NCBI GenBank assembly: GCA_963691655.1
Contig: OY829326.1
Span: forward strand, 117,029,388-117,093,387
Origin: Toxonevra muliebris
Lineage: Eukaryota; Arthropoda; Insecta; Diptera; Pallopteridae
Direction: 5' to 3'
Length of the DNA stretch: 64,000 nucleotides
Made by a program: the position numbers and the translations under genes. The notes under the pieces were generated by a model. It saw nothing but the letters and a program-made list of their open reading frames with translations. It made no database searches and was not told where the DNA came from. Below are positions 1-11,798 of the stretch, in pieces. The stretch's first letter is position 1. Each line of letters begins with the position of its first letter.

Positions 1-1337
1 ATTATAATTCAAGAATAGTATAATTCAAAACTTCTCCAATTCGTAAACTTTAGTTCTTCCCCCAAGACTCGATTTATCAAGGTTCTACTGTACAAGCTCT
101 TCACAGTTGAGCCAAAAAAAAATTTTGTTCTGACAACTTTCAACGGAAAGATCTACCCAGATACGTAAGTTTTAACACTTTACCACATTTCGCAGGTGAG
201 AAGATAAAATACCTCGAATATTAATAATGAAAAGTATAAAGTATCTGCCTCTTAAGTGCAAAAAAAAAAAAACATCAAGTACCCACAATAAACGACAAAC
301 AAACAAAGAAATTTTGCTAATGCTTTTCATTATTGTGGTGCTTACTTATTTTAATTTAATATTCCAAAAGAATCTCAACCATATTGTTTTCCCTTTCTGC
401 ATAATCTTTCCTTTTCTTTCTCTATGAATTCAATATACTTTCAACAGTTTCGTTTTTTACTGTTATTTTTCTTGTTTTGTGCGTTTTGTGCCCAAAAGGC
501 GTCATAAATATTTGCCATAAAATTTTTGTACTCTAAAGAAAACAAATTTTACTTTTTTGTTTTTGGTTTTTGTTTTGTTTTTTTTTTTTCTTTTTTTTTA
601 ATTTTATCTTGTAGTTTTAGCGTAAAATTGAAATGATAGAAATCTGTGTGCGTGAAATTTATGAAGTTCACATTAAATGAAATGCAAAATTTATGACTTT
701 ATTGTGTCTGTGTTGTTTTAAAGGATTTGTGAAAAAGTGAAAATGAAATGTTAATGTTCGCCTGAAAAGAGGTTAAGGCCATTAAATTATTTATGAGTTT
801 AAATCATTGTTTTGTTTTTCATTTATGTATGTTGTTGTTTTTCCAAATTTATTATAAAAGGTTAAAAATGCCAGTGTATGTTTCAACAAAATTTAATGAG
901 CAGCTTTTAGTTTTATTATAAAAATATTAAAAAGATTCTTCAATCACTATTATTATGTAAAGTGACTACGATAGCTACTTTAAAATCAGAAGTAGGTATG
1001 GTAGACAAATCTGGAACGGTCATTTTAAAATCAGGAAAAATTATTTTAAAAGCGTTATTTCAAAATCGAATCGATTGAAATTTTCTGATATTGAATAGTT
1101 TTTCTTTTTTAATTTAATTTTTGTTTTAGAAAATATATTTTATGAATTAATACTCAAAAATTAGGTTTAATATTAAAAAAAGCTATTATCATTACTTACT
1201 TATAGCATAGGGAAGTGCATCTTAGTTGCACCTGAATGTAAGTAAGGCCACAAACTTTTCGGTATGTAAATGAGCGCCGGTAGTGGTAGTTTGTTTTGAC
1301 GACCTGATATTTTTGTCTGAGCTATTTTGGGTAGCTA
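1..1337. other. AT-rich non-coding stretch
   Basis: I see no gene here. The stretch is low-complexity AT-rich DNA with long T and A runs (for example 570-600) and only short accidental reading frames. It could be intergenic or intronic. Confidence 0.6.
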
Positions 1338-2040
1338 TTAACCATTTCGTGACCGTAAGGAAACCAGAGAAGATAGCATAAAACCAAATCCTGATTCGTA
1401 TTGTCTGACCCCAATTTCTTGTTACAATTTTTGATAAAAAAAAAGACATTTTGCCCCTCTGAAGGCCTGAACTTTCATGGGTCCCAGTGACCCTGCGGCC
1501 CTCAAAGAGATTTTTCATGAACTTTTTCTGTACATATGTGTTTTAGTATTAAATTTTCACTTAACCCTTTCTTGACCGTAAAGAAACTAGAACTGATAAA
1601 GCAAAATCAAGACCAGATTCGCATTTTTCGGCCCCCAATTCATTGTAAAAAAAATTCTTAAAAAGTTTTCATTGAAGATCTCAGGGTTACCGGTGACCCA
1701 TAGCAAAACTTGTATATTCGAAAAAATAAACAAAAATTTAAATATATGGAAAATCATGTTTGAATAAATGGTTTTTATCACAACATATTAAAAATTTGGT
1801 GTATTTGGACAAATTTGTGAGCGATTGAAAATTAACAAAAAAAACGAACACAATTTCTTCACTTTGATCTGCTACAGTACCGTTGCCAAAAAAAATATTT
1901 ATAAATTTTATTAATTGAAATTAAGTAACCATTAATTTTTGTTTTCAAAAACTCTAAATAAAAATTGATTGCATAGTTTTTAAAAAATCGCTAAAATTAA
2001 TCTTGTGATACCGGTGCCACAATGGTATCGAAAGGGTTAA
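1338..2040 (+). repeat. piggyBac-like composite MITE, left copy
   Basis: Two units lie side by side. The second runs between TTAA at 1561-1564 and TTAA at 2037-2040. Its ends are CCCTTTCTTGACC and, on the other strand, CCCTTTCGATACC, so it has short inverted ends inside a TTAA duplication, the pattern of the piggyBac superfamily. The first unit starts at TTAA 1338-1341 with CCATTTCGTGACCG, and carries the same motif of 'GACCGTAAGGAAAC' shortly inside. No transposase is present. The same pair of units recurs on the opposite strand at 6915-7525. The superfamily is inferred from the TTAA and the ends only. Confidence 0.55.
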
Positions 2041-2088
2041 GAGAAGTTTTATTCAGAGCAAAACAGATTTTTAGCAATAAATCATGGC

Positions 2089-2357
2089 ACCGATCGATGT
2101 AATTTGCGCATTGGTGGTATTTCTTTGATATGCCACGTTTGGCCGGACGATTACAATTGTTTCCTCCGATCGTCCCCCCTCCCCTGCGTTACGAATTCGA
2201 TGGTACTACAAATCTGTTATTTCGACCATTCGATGCGCGAAAGTTGGGTCACATGGGAAAACGCTTCGTTTTTCAGCATTTTAAAGCATATCGGCGTGAA
2301 AAGAAAACCAAAAGTGGCAATGTTGATGTTGATTTAAAAATTATGAAAAATTCTTAA
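2089..2357 (+). other. GC-richer island with an unrecognised open frame
   Basis: A 75-residue frame (ATG at 2130) lies in DNA clearly richer in G and C than its surroundings. The frame is basic near its end (RREKKTK). A second overlapping frame is equally open, so coding potential is not established. I recognise no family. It could be a remnant of a transposase exon, since it lies just beyond a piggyBac-like repeat, but no motif shows this. Confidence 0.2.
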
Positions 2358-2707
2358 AAGCAGTCAAAAACATATTATATGAAAAACGAAGCGCTAAAGC
2401 TTATAAATTTCTGGAAATTAGTTTTCAATGCTATTCATGAAAAGCTTTTGAAAGAATACCCTGGCTTATTATCGTTTTGGATGACACTGCAATCGATTAA
2501 CTCAGTTTCGTTATTTTCAATTGCTTTCATTCATTGAAATCTTGATTTTTTCCCCTTTTTGTACTTCTTCACTAATCTATCAATTTGCAGCCCTGATTTC
2601 TATATGCTCGAACTTGTCGATACTTGACCCTTAAATACTGTAGTGAAAAAAAAAAAAAATCACATAGACACTCATGTTGGTCTGTGGGACCACGAATACT
2701 TTGCTGT

Positions 2708-2840
2708 TTAACCCATTAAGAACGAGCGGGAACCTAAGTAGATAGATCAAGAAAGTAACTTGAGAAAAACATTGTTTTTGAACCTGCCCGGCTCAGCGGC
2801 AAGGTGCCATATGGCACCGCTAGGCATTACTGGGTTGATA
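2708..2840. repeat. short palindromic repeat, possibly piggyBac-like
   Basis: TTAACCCATTAAG begins at 2708 and an imperfect inverse (ACTGGGTTGATA) ends near 2840. Inside, GGTGCCATATGGCACC at 2803-2818 is a perfect 16-base palindrome. The right border reads TTGA rather than TTAA, so the assignment is weak. A similar 'GGTGCCAC' string lies near the right end of the MITE ending at 2040. Confidence 0.35.
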
Positions 2841-3560
2841 AAATGATGAATAATTTTTTTTTGATCTATTTATATATGTATGTTATTGAAAGTTTGCACT
2901 TGTCCTTTAGTTTCAAATTAAAACGAAGAAATAAAATAGCATGAACAAATTTCATAAAATTTCTTCCATCACAGACAGATAATTCATATCTAATCTTACA
3001 GACCAACAACAGTAGTTGGTCTTTCATTTCAGCCAAAACAATGAAGGATTTGTGATTTCAAACGATGGACCAAGTTACACGGATATGGCCCAAATTAAGT
3101 CATGAATATGAAGCCAAAGGTATCAGATATGCTCACTAAAAAATTACAAGAATAAGTTCCTTAATTGATAGTCTTAGTGGGGATATTTAGTCTTTAGGTC
3201 AGGCAAAACTATGTCCAACTTACGCGCATTTCCCTTACTTTTTTGAAACCGACAAAATTTGTTTATTCAAAAATAGTAACATTCTGTTTGTCTCGAAATT
3301 ACTCCAAATATTCACTAATTCTGCCTTCATAATAACGTTGCTAAGGACCTAATACTGTTTCACTCACCTGGCAGTAATTAATTTCAAGTACCACTAAAAT
3401 ATCGACAGCAAAAAGATTAAGACTGGTGCATAACAAAATTACATAAGAAAACTATACACTACAAAAAATTTTTAATTTGCCAGTTCACATGTTGTTCTGT
3501 TAAAATAACTTACTACTAATCACGGTCGCGCTTTCACTTTTTACTATTCTGTGGTTAGCA
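2841..3560. other. non-coding stretch
   Basis: No gene or clear element is visible. There are no frames longer than about 60 codons and no terminal repeats that I could pair. Confidence 0.5.
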
Positions 3561-3561
3561 G

Positions 3562-3728
3562 TAGGTTAGGTTAGGTTAGGTTAGGCTGGAGTAGCTGTCG
3601 AGTGACACACTAAGGCCTAAACAGTCCATTGTGATACCACATAGTTAGACCTACAGTTTAACGCCGATTCCGAGCGGCTATGGGCTAATTTTCTATCAGC
3701 TTGGTGGTTTTACCATTACCAACCAATC
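3562..3728 (-). mobile_element. tRNA-derived SINE, 5'-truncated copy
   Basis: Read on the minus strand this matches the 3' half of the full SINE at 63361-63672: the segment with 'GGTTGGTAATGGCAAAACC', the 'CGGAATCGGCGTTAAACTG' segment and the 'TGGTATCACAATGG' segment, all with several substitutions. It ends in an AACCT repeat (seen on the plus strand as AGGTT repeats at 3562-3585). The tRNA-like head is missing, as expected for an incomplete reverse transcript. It is the most diverged of the six copies, so probably the oldest. Confidence 0.85.
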
Positions 3729-4559
3729 TCTTGCTCACGAATTTTGAAATTGCAAATTTTACTAGGCGCACATATATTGGACATATGTACATACATACAT
3801 CTCTTAAAGATATTTTTTTTATAAATATTTTCAGATCTTTTGTGGTTTTATGACAACTGTTTATTACCTAACTGATCATGTAAAGCACAGCGGGGCAACA
3901 TAGACCATAAACATAAACCACAATCTAAAAAACAGTGAAAGCAAAAAATGTCTAATTTTTTAAAGAATACAAAAAGAAAGTAAAAAAAATGATGACAACC
4001 ATAAATGTGAAGAAATTAGAAAAAAAAATGTATCTTCTAAAAAATGATTGCAGTTTACCTATTTCCAATGTATGAGCGCCTAGTGAAATTCATAATTCAT
4101 ATTTCTTGTGGTAATAAAGTAAAATAAAAAAAAGAATACGTAGAATATTCGTAGAAAACTGCAAACATTTGCTTTTTCATTTTGCAAAGGAAATCTTTGT
4201 GCTATTGATCCTTCGCAATCTTATTATTATTTTCTTGTAGTTTTGTTTATGGGTGCATTATCTATTGATTTGTACTTTGAAATTTACATAATTCCATGCT
4301 GTTGTCGTTTTGAAATTATGGCACATGTTTGGCCATGCTTTAATCCGTTTGATATTTACGTCACACTCACCAAGAATTGCAACTGTGACTAAGACTAAGA
4401 CGAAGTAATTTCAACAGGATAATATAATGGACTTTGATTTTCATATAATTAAAGTTGAGGCACGATGTATGGCATGGAAACGTTGTACAACAACGAAATG
4501 TGATGAGACGAACTTAGTGAGAAGTATTTGCAAAGGATTCTAAATTTAGCATTACTTAA

Positions 4560-4800
4560 TGACCTTAACTTCTAGAGAAAGATCAAGAGTGCCAGATTTT
4601 CTGAAGGTGGATAGAGATAGATGGATGCAGACAGAGGTTCAAATGCTCAGTGGCCATGGATGTTTTAAACAGTATCTACACAGATTCAAATTCTTCTTGA
4701 ACTGGCCAAACAAACCCGAGGACTCAATGCATATTATCAGCCAATGTCCACGATACAACAAGAATAGAGAGGAGCTTTGGGGAGAATTTGGAGAACGCCG
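4560..4800 (+). pseudogene. R1-like non-LTR retrotransposon fragment (C-terminal end of ORF2)
   Basis: The frame reads a segment with QMLSGHGCFKQYLHRF followed by EDSMHIISQCPRYNKNREEL. This spacing (GHGCF..YLHRF, then ED..H...QCPRY...R..L) is that of the C-terminal cysteine/histidine region of R1-clade LINE polymerases. The reverse transcriptase itself is absent. Coding similarity stops around a run of ten C at 4801-4810. It is a short dead remnant; the clade is judged from memory of the motif. Confidence 0.65.
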
Positions 4801-4984
4801 CCCCCCCCCCTCAAGTAACCAAATTTGGAAGGCACAACTGTTGGCCAACAGAAGAGAGCGTGTCTTGTTTTTGATCAGCACAACTGTTGGCATTTGGACG
4901 CCACTTTTTCCATCTCTATTATTTTTCTGCTCTTTTATGCCAACATGTTGTTACTCAAAAGTTGAACAGATGATGCATTATGCC

Positions 4985-5063
4985 GTTCAGAAGACACAAC
5001 AGTTTAAAAACAACTGTTGGGAATTCACAAACAATAATTTGAAATTTTGTGTATCTTCTGAAC
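4985..5063. repeat. 79-base hairpin MITE, copy 1
   Basis: The left arm GTTCAGAAGACACAA (4985-4999) pairs with the right arm TTGTGTATCTTCTGAAC (5047-5063), and pairing continues imperfectly inward through an ACAACTGTTG core. A second copy lies in inverse orientation at 32958-33036 and shares flanking bases, so the repeated unit may be a little longer than the hairpin. It has no coding capacity. Confidence 0.6.
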
Positions 5064-5334
5064 ACAACCAATGTACATATGCAACAGCAGGAATGTTTGA
5101 CTAAAATATTTTATCGAAACAAAAATTGGTTGAAGATTATAGCGCCTGTTCGAAGTAAAAAACTAAAAATAATCATAACTATGAAATCAGTACTAGTGCC
5201 AAAGGTGACCAGTCGTTCTCTTTGAGAAGAATTGCCTTCTTTTAGTCTCTTTTGAAAAATAGTTTTTCTCAAATTGTTGACAAACTTATTTTTATTGCAT
5301 ATACAATTACTTTGCGATATTCAAAAAATTCAAA

Positions 5335-6620
5335 ATACCGTTACTGGTATTCCGGTATTGTAATAATTCCGTTCCGGTAATAACGTTATTTTCCGGTACA
5401 CTTACCACAAAAAAAAAAGAAAAGAAAAGTAACAAGACGGAAAATAATTTTTACCATTTACTACCTACCGCAGTTACATTTTAGTATAATAAAAAGCAAC
5501 CGAATTTAACAAGTCAACACATTAACATAAAAACAAATTTCTTTACATAAATAACATAGTCCAAAAGCTTTTTTGCAACAGAGCAACCGTGGTGTAGTGC
5601 TTAAAAAATGATGTTGTGCTGAACATTTTTGCTGAAGAAAACCATGATTGTTTGGTATTTGCAGTTTAATGTGAGAGTAGCCATATGAACGTAATCAATG
5701 AGTAAGTGTATAAAGTTCAAAAGCTAAAGATTTGATATCCTGCACAAAGTTCTTCTTAATGAAAAAATAAACATTTTTGAAGTGAAACTTCTTTAGCGAG
5801 GGTAAATCGAAAATTTTGCAACGGAAGTCGCGTTGTTGTTGCACTCACACGAAACTAATAAGAAACGAAGTTATGTTTTTGTTAGTGTTTAGCGAACGAG
5901 GTTGCATAGGGATCGACTACATACATGCATGCAGAGAGAGCTTGATTGCATATAACTGCTTTCCTCTCATGTGTTATATACGTGTACTCCGTCGTATTTG
6001 TGCCGATAAGTGTCAACAAAAAAAAAAGCTTCAGAAAATAGAAAGAGGATGAGTGTAAAAGCTTCAACAACAACAGTCACGTGAAAAATCGCGTTTTTGT
6101 TGCACTCATACGAAACCATCAAGCAGAGAGTCGACTTCTCGTAGTTTTATCTCATTTATGTGCTTTAGTGAGAGAGCTAGATGCTTCTGATAGATTGTAT
6201 ATACCTGAACTTTCCTTTCATGTGTGTTATATATGTGTAGAGAATACCAACAGAAAAAAAGTAACAACAAAATAGAGAGAAGAAGACTACAAAAACAGCA
6301 TTTTTTATAATTGCAATAAACAATAAAATTTCACTTCTTTTGTAAGTGCCTGCAGACATATAATTTTTTGTTTTAACATCAACCTCCAACTCCTTCTCCT
6401 TACCCCCATTCTTGATTTTTTTATTTTTTTTTTGTAAATTTTCCAAAAGTTTTAAAAAATGTACCAATATTAGTGATTGCAAGCAAACTGTAACGAAATA
6501 CCAAAATAAAAATATGGCTAGTTATAACGTTATTTTGCTTTTTGATACGGTTATTGGTACGATAAAAAATTCCGATTTTCTTGTGTTTCCGTTCCAATAC
6601 GATGCCGGTAGCCAACACTG
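5335..6620. repeat. possible element bounded by GGTATT/ACCGG-rich inverted ends
   Basis: At 5335-5400 there is a cluster of 'GGTATTCCGG', 'TTCCGTTCCGG' and 'TAACGTTATT'. At 6520-6615 similar strings recur in inverse order ('TAACGTTATT', 'TTCCGTTCCAATACGATGCCGG'). The match is patchy, so I treat this as a weak candidate for a TIR element. The internal duplicates at 5816-6250 lie between the two ends. Confidence 0.3.
5816..6250. repeat. two diverged tandem copies of a roughly 200-base unit
   Basis: Copy one (5816-6020) and copy two (6080-6250) share in order: 'GTTGCACTCAYACGAAAC', a 'GAGAGAGCT' segment, and 'CTTTCCTYTCATGTGT' with 'GTTATATA'. A third, rearranged relative lies on the other strand at about 55660-55790 inside a TIR element ('GTCGACTTCTTGCAG', 'CTTTAGTGAGAGAGCTTGAT'). 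The open frames over this region are accidental. Confidence 0.5.
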
Positions 6621-6914
6621 GAAAATACTGAATTTTGAGTTTTTTTTTTTTATTTATTTATTTTTAATTTTGTTGTTCCTATTGATAAATAATTGTATTA
6701 GATTAAAGCTTTTTGTATTTTTGTTCTCAATTAGAAGAAAAGTTTCCTCCTTGCACTATAAAAAAAAAAATCTGCTCACCTTAAGTAAAACATCAACATT
6801 TTTAATAAAATTAACGATTTGACTATGATCAGTTCGTATTTTCTGTATAATTAAATTTTGATATAAGAAAAAGTTCTCAATTCAGAAAGTTCAGTTTAGA
6901 GATTAAGTGCAAGT

Positions 6915-7525
6915 CATAGATTTTGGCTTAAGGGGAGATTCCAGTTCAAAATTTGAAAAACATCGATTTTATCGATAAATCTGGCAGTGACCTAAAAATC
7001 ACTTGGTAACGAGTTTCAAACGATTTTTTTGTTGTTAATTTTTCATCGCTCAGAACTTTTACAAAATTTGTTCAAATACAGCAAATTTTTAATATGTTGT
7101 GGCAAGGTTTCCAGTATTTTTAAATTCTTATTTACTTTTTTGAAAATACAAGTTTTGCTGTGGGTCGCCGATGACCCCAAGATTTTCAATGAAAACTTTT
7201 TAAGAATTTTTTTATAATGTATTGGGGGCCGAAAAATGGTTTTGCTCTATCGGTTCTAGTTTCCCTACGGTCTAGAAAGGGTTAAGTGAAAAATTCATAC
7301 TAAGTAACTTTGTCTATCTTTAAAAAAAATATCTAATAAAAATTTTAAGCTCGTAAAAAATCACTTTGAGGGCCACAGGATCACAGGGGACATGTGAAAG
7401 TTCAGGTCTTCGGAGGCGTCTATTTTGATCAAAAATTGTAACAAGAAATCGGGGTCAGATAATACGAATCCGAATGCGGTTTTGCGCTATCTCTTCTGGT
7501 TTCCTTACGGTCCCGAAAGGGTTAA
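6915..7525 (-). repeat. piggyBac-like composite MITE, right copy (inverted)
   Basis: Read on the minus strand this is the same two-unit repeat as 1338-2040. TTAA at 7522-7525 is followed by CCCTTTCGGGACCGTAAGG, and TTAA at 7282-7285 by CCCTTTCTAGACCGTAGGG. The middle of the second unit matches closely, including the 'CTTTTTAAGAATTTTTT' and 'ACCCATAGCAAAACTTG' segments (here GACCCACAGC). The far end (about 6915) is unclear. The two copies lie about 5.5 kb apart in opposite orientation. Confidence 0.55.
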
Positions 7526-7535
7526 AAAGTACCTA

Positions 7536-7949
7536 CAGTGAGAAACAAAGGCCCAATCAGAGCATCTAAAGAAGTTGACAAAACTTGAAGACCTTCAGTA
7601 GGCAATTTTTGAACGTAAAAATTATTAAAAAAAAAACTTTCTTTGGGACACGATAAGTTTGGACAAATTTTTAAGCTTTGAACATTTGGCCGCACTAATA
7701 AAAATTATCCGAATTAAAAAATTATTTTTGTCTAATGTTAGTACAAGTACAAGAAGATGTGATTTGAAAAAAAAAAACTTTGATTGAAAAATTTAAAAAT
7801 ATTATTTGATTTTACAAATTATTTTTGCTTGTGTTCGTTGATATGAGAAGAAATATTTCTGCGCTGTTACTTTTCAATTTGACGCCGTTCTTGGATATTT
7901 ATCATGTCCCACAAATGTCTCTCTATGTGAACAGTTTTTTGAGTCACTG
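7536..7949. mobile_element. Tc1/mariner-like MITE
   Basis: The element begins CAGTGAGAAACAAAGG and ends GAGTCACTG, flanked on both sides by TA, the target duplication of Tc1/mariner elements. At 414 bases it has no transposase. Its right half ('CTGTTACTTTTCAATTTGACGCC', then a 'TATTTATCATGTCCCA' segment) matches 26265-26330 in the foldback element at 25695-26335, so the two belong to one family. Confidence 0.55.
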
Positions 7950-10593
7950 TATTTCCAATGCCTTCATAAATATTAAACGAAAGTTACGCTATAGCCTAAA
8001 GTGCACGGTGGCTTAAATCAATATTAATTTGCATTTTCTTTTCTCGTTAGCCTTTTCGCAGCCAAATTTTTTTTCTCATTACTCTAGGTTAACATTAAAC
8101 CTCTTTATCATGATTTTTCAACAGTAAATAAAAAGAAAAATGAATAAAAATTAATTAGCACAAAATCATTTATTTTTGTGTATGTGTGTGTGTGTGTTTG
8201 CAATACTCTAAACGTACCCACTTTAAAAATATATTCATTATGAACACAAATTAAAAATTCACTTCAAATTTTCTAAAATCACTTCTAGAATTAAAAAAGG
8301 ATTTCATTTATGAAAGCGCACAAAAAAAAAATACTGAATGAAATTATTAATCAGGCAACACTTACCAAAAACTGCCAGCTATAAAGCATCATTAAAGTGG
8401 GGGAAGGCAGCAGGCACACAGTGTACAGTGAGTATAATCAATGTGCACTCGGTGTACGATTTGCCAGTCCAAAACTGGAACAGCTTGTTTTTTCTGCCGT
8501 ACCCCTTGCTCAACAAAAATGAAATTATCCCCAAAGTAGAAGTTAAAAGTGCATAACTTTCTTTTTGTTTGTTTCCTTTTTCTATTTTTTGAGTTAAAAA
8601 TTTGAAAAGCAAAAAAAATGATTGTAACGCTGAAGCTAAAGCCAAAGCTGAAGCTTAAATGTGTGCAAAGAAAATCCACAGCAGCGCAAAAAATGTGAAG
8701 ATTGGATACTTTTTTTTACTCACTTCTTTTTGTTTTTTTTTTTGCTTTTCTTTGCTTTCTTTACACTTTAAGGTTTTTGTTTAACTACTTTGGTATTCAT
8801 AAATAAATTTGAATTGAATTTGCGCTAATTGTATAATTTTTTCATGAAACTTAAATTGCGTTTTTGTTTCGTTATTTCTTTCGTTTTTTTGGTAATTTCT
8901 CTTTACTTCAAAATTCTCTTGAAACAATTTTAGTTGATTTATTTTGTATGTAATTTTACATATTCATATCCATAATACAATTCTTATTAGGGGTATTCAC
9001 ACATAGAATGCGTATATATTCGAGTATGCATTTTAAGCTTTGCACTTGACTCAATTTTTTTACATGATGAATAATTATTATTTTATCTTTTCGTCATCAT
9101 CGTCGTCCTCGTGTGACCCACAAAATGCGTTACGATTATGTGTAGAGATTATTATTATTATTATTTGTCCGTCCATTTATTTGTCATGATGTGGTATGGC
9201 ACGGGAATATATGATTTATAAGCACGCTATGCTACACAGTGTGATGTGTATTTGAAATTTTATTCTTATTTTTTATTATTGTTTATTTAATTTTTATTGT
9301 ATTTGTAACAACACGAATACGGTCGAATGCGTGTAAAGACCACACAAGAAAAAAATGGAGTTGGTTTATTTTTTATCGTTTCAATTTCTTCCTTTTTTTA
9401 TTATTATTATTTTTCAACACTAAAATGCTTCTACACGTAAGAGAAGCTTCTATTATACGTTTCCTTTATATGCCTTTTAACAAACAAAGCTGGTCACCTT
9501 AATGCTCTGTAAAGAAAGAGAGAGTAAGAAAAATTAGTACTTGTTGTTGTTTTTTAATATTATTTAAGAATTATGAGTATCGCGTGCACTTTACAATAGA
9601 AATTTCGCAATCGAAATAAAAAGTAAAAAATAGCAAGAACTACAATTGCAAAGTGCCAAGTGCCGAAACAAAAAATGAGGCCTTAAGCACATACACACAC
9701 ACATACAGCACACACAATGCTCCTAAAGAAACAAGCACAAAACGCAAGCATGCAAGCGTATAAATGAGCTCCAAAAACAAAGTACAAAACTATGGCGACT
9801 TGAATAACTCAAAATAAAAAAAAAATAAATAAATAAATAAAAATTAAATACAATAAAAAAAACAACCCAAAAAAAAAGAAAAACACACCGACGAATGTAC
9901 AGAATTCCAATTCAACCAACATAACCTCAAAACAAAACCACTGTGTCAATGTGTGCCCAAACCACCACTCCCACCGCTACCAATGTGGTCAAAATGGTAT
10001 TCTCGATTTTTGACGCCAAAACAATTTCAGTTCCACTTCTAACACCCGCCTCCCCTCACACACCAGCCACCAGACATTAAAAAATTACAAGTGAAAACAA
10101 AAAAATTCCATTTCCCCCATTCTTCAAACTATTCGCATACATTTTTTATAGTTTCACGTGAATTTTACTGTTTTCCCTTTACGATTTTTACACCGTAATG
10201 TTCTTGATCCTTCTGGGAGTACATTTATACATGCATATGGATGATGTAGGTTAAAATACATATCCAAAATACAACGAAAACAACACAAATTAATTAAATT
10301 CAATAAAAGTTTGACTACAAACAAAAACCAAATTAACGACTCGCATTTGATAATCTAAAAAAATTTACTGATTTTAAAATTAAAAACTTAATTTCTAAAT
10401 ACTAGAAATACAAGTTTAATACTTATTGAGCTGGTTAGTTGTTGCCTAAACTAAGTGTGAGGCTAAAAGAGTTTAATAGATCTCAGATGATGATTCAAGA
10501 AGTAAACATTTCATGTTCCTATTGAAAACCACTTTAGAAGATCTATTTAGTGAAGCAAGAGAGTCTGACCTCCTCGGGTTGTAGGATGGCCAC
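7950..10593. other. AT-rich non-coding stretch
   Basis: I see no gene. A GT microsatellite lies at 8178-8198 and a CA-rich stretch at 9690-9717. A-rich and T-rich runs are frequent. The short frames at 8338-8679 overlap each other on both strands and show no protein family. Confidence 0.5.
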
Positions 10594-11084
10594 ATTATTT
10601 ATTTATTTATACTTTACATAAGTAATAAACTAACAAATATTAAAGACAAGAATTAACAATGTATGTGTAGTCTATGGATTAAATCCAAACAAAGATAAAT
10701 ACAATTAAGTAAAAAATTTAATTTAATTAAATGCACAAAGATTATATGGTGAAAAGTGATTAGAGTGCATTAAACCCCATATTTTTAAAGTAGTCCTTGG
10801 ATACAGATACAGAGATGACAATTCCTTAAATAGTGACAAAGCTCTTACAATAGGTTCATTCAGTTCATTCAGAATACAATTGAGCAATTCAGGACAATGC
10901 AGTTTATATGAAACAATATCAAAAATAAAAATTAAAGAAGCCGCCTTTCTCCTAATTTCAGGGGGCTTCAAACCCAAAAGCAAACATAGCACATTATATG
11001 CGGGCAAAGTAACTCCAAATTTTAACGGACGTAGGGTATATCTAGTGAATGTTCTTTGAATTCTTTCCAATCTAACTGAATGAG

Positions 11085-11395
11085 GTACGACCTCGATAGC
11101 CTAGTGGATAGTGCACTAGACTTTCATCTGGGAGGTTCGGGTTCGATTCCCGTCTTCGTCTGGTGGTTAATTTTCATTACTTTCTTATATTCACTATCAA
11201 TATGAAGTGTATGAGAATTATAAGATAGTGTACAAGTACACACATTGGTTGGTAATGGCAAAACCACCAAGCCGATAAAAAATTGCCACACCGCCGTTCG
11301 GAATCGGCGTTAAACTGTAGGTCCAACTATGTGGTATCACAATGGGCCGTTCAGGCCTAAGTGTGTCTCTCGACAGCCACTCCAACCTAACCAAC
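11085..11395 (+). mobile_element. tRNA-derived SINE nested in the LINE
   Basis: This near full-length copy is flanked by the 13-base duplication CTAACTGAATGAG (11072-11084 and 11396-11408). It has the A box TAGCCTAGTGG, the B box GGTTCGATTCC, the unrelated body and a short AACCT-type tail (here CCAACCTAACCAACCTAAC). Removing it with one duplication rejoins the LINE frame on the minus strand (ASHSVRLERIQRTF). The copy is very similar to those at 23577 and 63361, so it is probably a recent insertion. Confidence 0.92.
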
Positions 11396-11798
11396 CTAAC
11401 TGAATGAGAAGCATAACAAGGATTCCAAATAAGATATGCAGACTCTAATCTAGATCTAACAAAAGCATTGTAAAGACACTTAAGAGTATACGGGTCAATA
11501 AAATTAGCAATATTCCTGCGAACAAACACAAGAACCGAGTAGGCTTTAGGAATTAAAAAATTTAGCAATAAGCAATTTTGGATAAAATAGTTAGTACTAA
11601 GGATATTATTAGACTTTGAAAAAGTAGCATGAGAACATTTGGAGATATTTAGCGGAAGACCATTTGAAATACTTCAATGAAAAACATTATTGAGATCATA
11701 TTGCAAAGCGACAGTATCAGATAGGTTTCGAACTCGGCAGGACAACTTAAGGTCGTCCGCATATAGCAAAAATTTTGAGTTTATGATACATTTGCATA

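Noticed and set aside
3562..3585. Interstitial telomere repeat (AGGTT/TTAGG)
   Set aside because: It is the tail of a minus-strand SINE copy, not a telomere remnant; only about five units are present and the SINE body is contiguous.
4800..5104. Continuation of the 4559 frame as a real gene
   Set aside because: Beyond the C-run at 4801 the frame leaves the R1-like similarity and runs through the hairpin MITE.
6412..6822. 136-codon open frame on the plus strand
   Set aside because: Phe/Leu/Lys-rich product of T- and A-runs, overlapped by an equally long frame on the other strand.
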